Source: CBDCMJ01 sp965218875 (GTDB taxonomy: Bacteria; Chloroflexota; Dehalococcoidia; Lucifugimonadales; UBA3495). Taken from it: a stretch of DNA of 64,000 nucleotides. The stretch lies in contig OZ244707.1 of NCBI GenBank assembly GCA_965218875.1, forward strand, positions 2,604,001 through 2,668,000. The letters are read 5' to 3'. Made by a program: the position numbers and the translations under genes. The first letter of the stretch is position 1; every line of letters begins with the position of its first letter. Under the pieces are notes generated by a model. It worked only from the letters and a program-made list of their open reading frames with translations, made no database searches and was not told the DNA's origin. Positions 62,964 through 64,000 of this stretch are shown piece by piece.

Positions 62964-63852
62964 ATGACCAAATACGAAGGACCCAAGCTACCTCGGCCAA
63001 AGCGGACCGGCCCGGTGACGCCGGCCAACCCCACCACCGGCGCCTACCAGGTGTCCGATGCCCTATGGGAGGCCCTAGCCCCGCTGATTCCCCGGCGGGT
63101 GAACACCCATCCCCTGGGTGGAGGCCGTCCCAGAGTGCCGGACCGGACCTGCGCCAACGGCATCTTCTACGTGCTTCGCACCGGCTGCCAGTGGAAAGCC
63201 CTGGATGCCACCGGGATTTGCTCCGGCTCCACCGCCCATCTGCGCTTTCAAGAATGGGCCGCTGCCGGAGTGTTTTTAAGGCTATGGCAGTCGGGGCTGG
63301 AACGGTACGACGAATTGAAGGGTCTGGACTGGAGTTGGCTGAGCATGGACGGGGCCATGACCAAGTCCCCCCTGGGCGGGGGGGGAAACCGGCCCCAACC
63401 CCACGGACCGGGGTAAGACAGGGGTCAAACGCAGCCTGTTGACCGACGCCCAAGGCATTCCGGTGGGGCTGGCAGTGGCTGGGGCCAACCGCCACGACAT
63501 GAAGCTGGTGCGGGCTACGGTGGAGAGCCTGGCGGTGCAACGCCCGCCGCCCAGTGAGGAGAACCCCCAGGGTCTGTGCCTGGATAAGGGTTATGACTTC
63601 GATGAGGTGCGGCGAACTCCGGAGGAGTTCGGCTTCACGGCCCACATCCGCAGCCGGGGCGAAGAGGCGCAGGCCATCAAAGAGGAAGCCGGCTTCAAGG
63701 CCCGGCGTTGGGTGGTGGAACGGACCCACAGCTGGCTGAACCGCTTTCGCCGCATCTTGGTCCGCTGGGACAAGACCCCAGACAATTACATCGCCTTTCT
63801 TCATTTCGCCTGCGCCCTTATTGCTCTCAGAGCCGCCGGGTTATTAGGATAG
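62964..63852 (+). pseudogene. IS5-family (IS427 group) transposase, frameshifted at a G run
   Basis: First frame 62964-63416: YQVSDALWEALAPLIPRRVN, GIFYVLRTGCQWKALD, LSMDGAMTKSPLGG (first Asp). At G8 (63378-63385) the family continues one frame over as ETGPNPTDRGKTGVKRSLLT, DAQGIPVGLAVAGANRHDMK, CLDKGYDFDEVRR (second Asp), ARRWVVERTHSWLNRFRRIL (catalytic Glu), to 63852. Many IS427-group elements have two ORFs joined by frameshifting; here a G7 run would also restore one frame. Confidence 0.85.
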
Positions 63853-64000
63853 GCACTAAGTCCTGGAGAAAGGCGCCTCGCTTATCTCTCTTGCCACGCT
63901 GGCTGAGCTGAATGAGGTCCTCCGCAGACGCCGATTAAACAGTTATCTGAGAGAGGACCTTTTCATTCTCGTTACCATCGTCTTTCGTAGCCAACCCGTC

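Larger units (their letters stand above)
61658..63856 (+). mobile_element. IS5-family (IS427-like) element carrying an IS630
   Basis: Ends GAGCCTATCCTAA at 61658 and, inverted, GTGCCTATCCTAATAAC at 63856. Flanking TA at 61656-61657 and 63857-63858. Without the IS630 the element is about 960 bp, normal for this group. Confidence 0.7.
61577..64000 (+). pseudogene. PIN-domain toxin, interrupted by nested IS elements, runs off the window
   Basis: N-terminal part 61577-61657: VRAVVDTNVTVSAALLPRST, SRRAFDL, with the first catalytic Asp of PIN ribonucleases in VVDTN. The rest resumes after the IS5 at about 63861: VLEKGASLISLATLAELNEV, LRRRRLNSYLREDLFILVT, open to the window edge. Joining at the TA duplication leaves a one-base offset, so the gene was either already damaged or the duplication is not exactly TA. 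Third toxin-antitoxin locus of the window. Confidence 0.75.

Noticed and set aside
1..64000. tRNA, rRNA or riboswitch genes
   Set aside because: No T-arm GTTCRA plus acceptor pairing, rRNA core segment or known riboswitch consensus was noticed on either strand; a covariance-model scan would be needed to exclude them fully.

Overview
The window is GC-rich chromosomal DNA from an uncultured bacterium. A fused GAF/histidine-kinase/response-regulator protein, amidase, GMC-oxidoreductase and GlcG genes, many ISNCY/IS5/IS3/IS630/IS21/IS110 elements, and dispersed palindromes of the 'attcctcgtcgctgcg' type suggest a Chloroflexota lineage, perhaps SAR202/Dehalococcoidia-like. This assignment is inference; there is no rRNA, tRNA or ribosomal gene to anchor it.

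Most of the window is a defence and mobile-element island. From left to right: the 3' end of a type I restriction gene (1-497); a three-level nest of insertion sequences (ISAs1 inside IS110 inside ISNCY, about 600-4857); a three-gene operon of unknown function with a winged-helix-like protein, an ORC/ExeA-type ATPase and a PD-(D/E)XK nuclease (6229-9472) behind a promoter/operator that predicts a leaderless mRNA; a second ISNCY and an IS21 element (9994-about 14141); an Abi/HEPN-like gene; a DUF262-HNH type IV-like restriction gene (16842-18386); a c-type cytochrome lipoprotein; a DDE transposase; a type IIG restriction-methylase split at an 11-base homopolymer (22766-26309); two cassettes of overlapping unknown genes (27762-29593 and 30352-31967); and a type I restriction locus (32403-40282). 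In that last locus hsdR, two toxin-antitoxin pairs, a membrane protein, hsdS and hsdM lie in line. It is followed by a DUF6615 gene cut by an IS3 element.

From about 43.2 kb the content is more chromosomal: an aspartic-protease pair, the hybrid sensor kinase, a SAM methyltransferase, an intact amidase, a stretch of decayed metabolic genes (substrate-binding protein, VOC, amidase, GMC oxidoreductase), GlcG, and an imuB-dnaE2 mutagenesis cassette. Behind dnaE2 is a chimeric ORF joining the front of a SRAP/YedK protein to the C-terminal part of a serine recombinase. The window ends in a broken antitoxin/PIN pair whose toxin is interrupted by an IS5 element that itself carries an IS630.

Several palindromic repeat families are scattered between genes. 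R1 is solo IS3-like ends. R2 is a 50-60 bp motif. R3 is a hairpin family beginning GGTTCCGTTTGCTT. R4 is two inverted arrays of GCACC motifs. R5 is a tandem intergenic repeat. Many frameshifts fall in homopolymers (A7, G11, G8, C7), so part of the apparent gene decay may be sequencing error in a long-read or metagenomic assembly.
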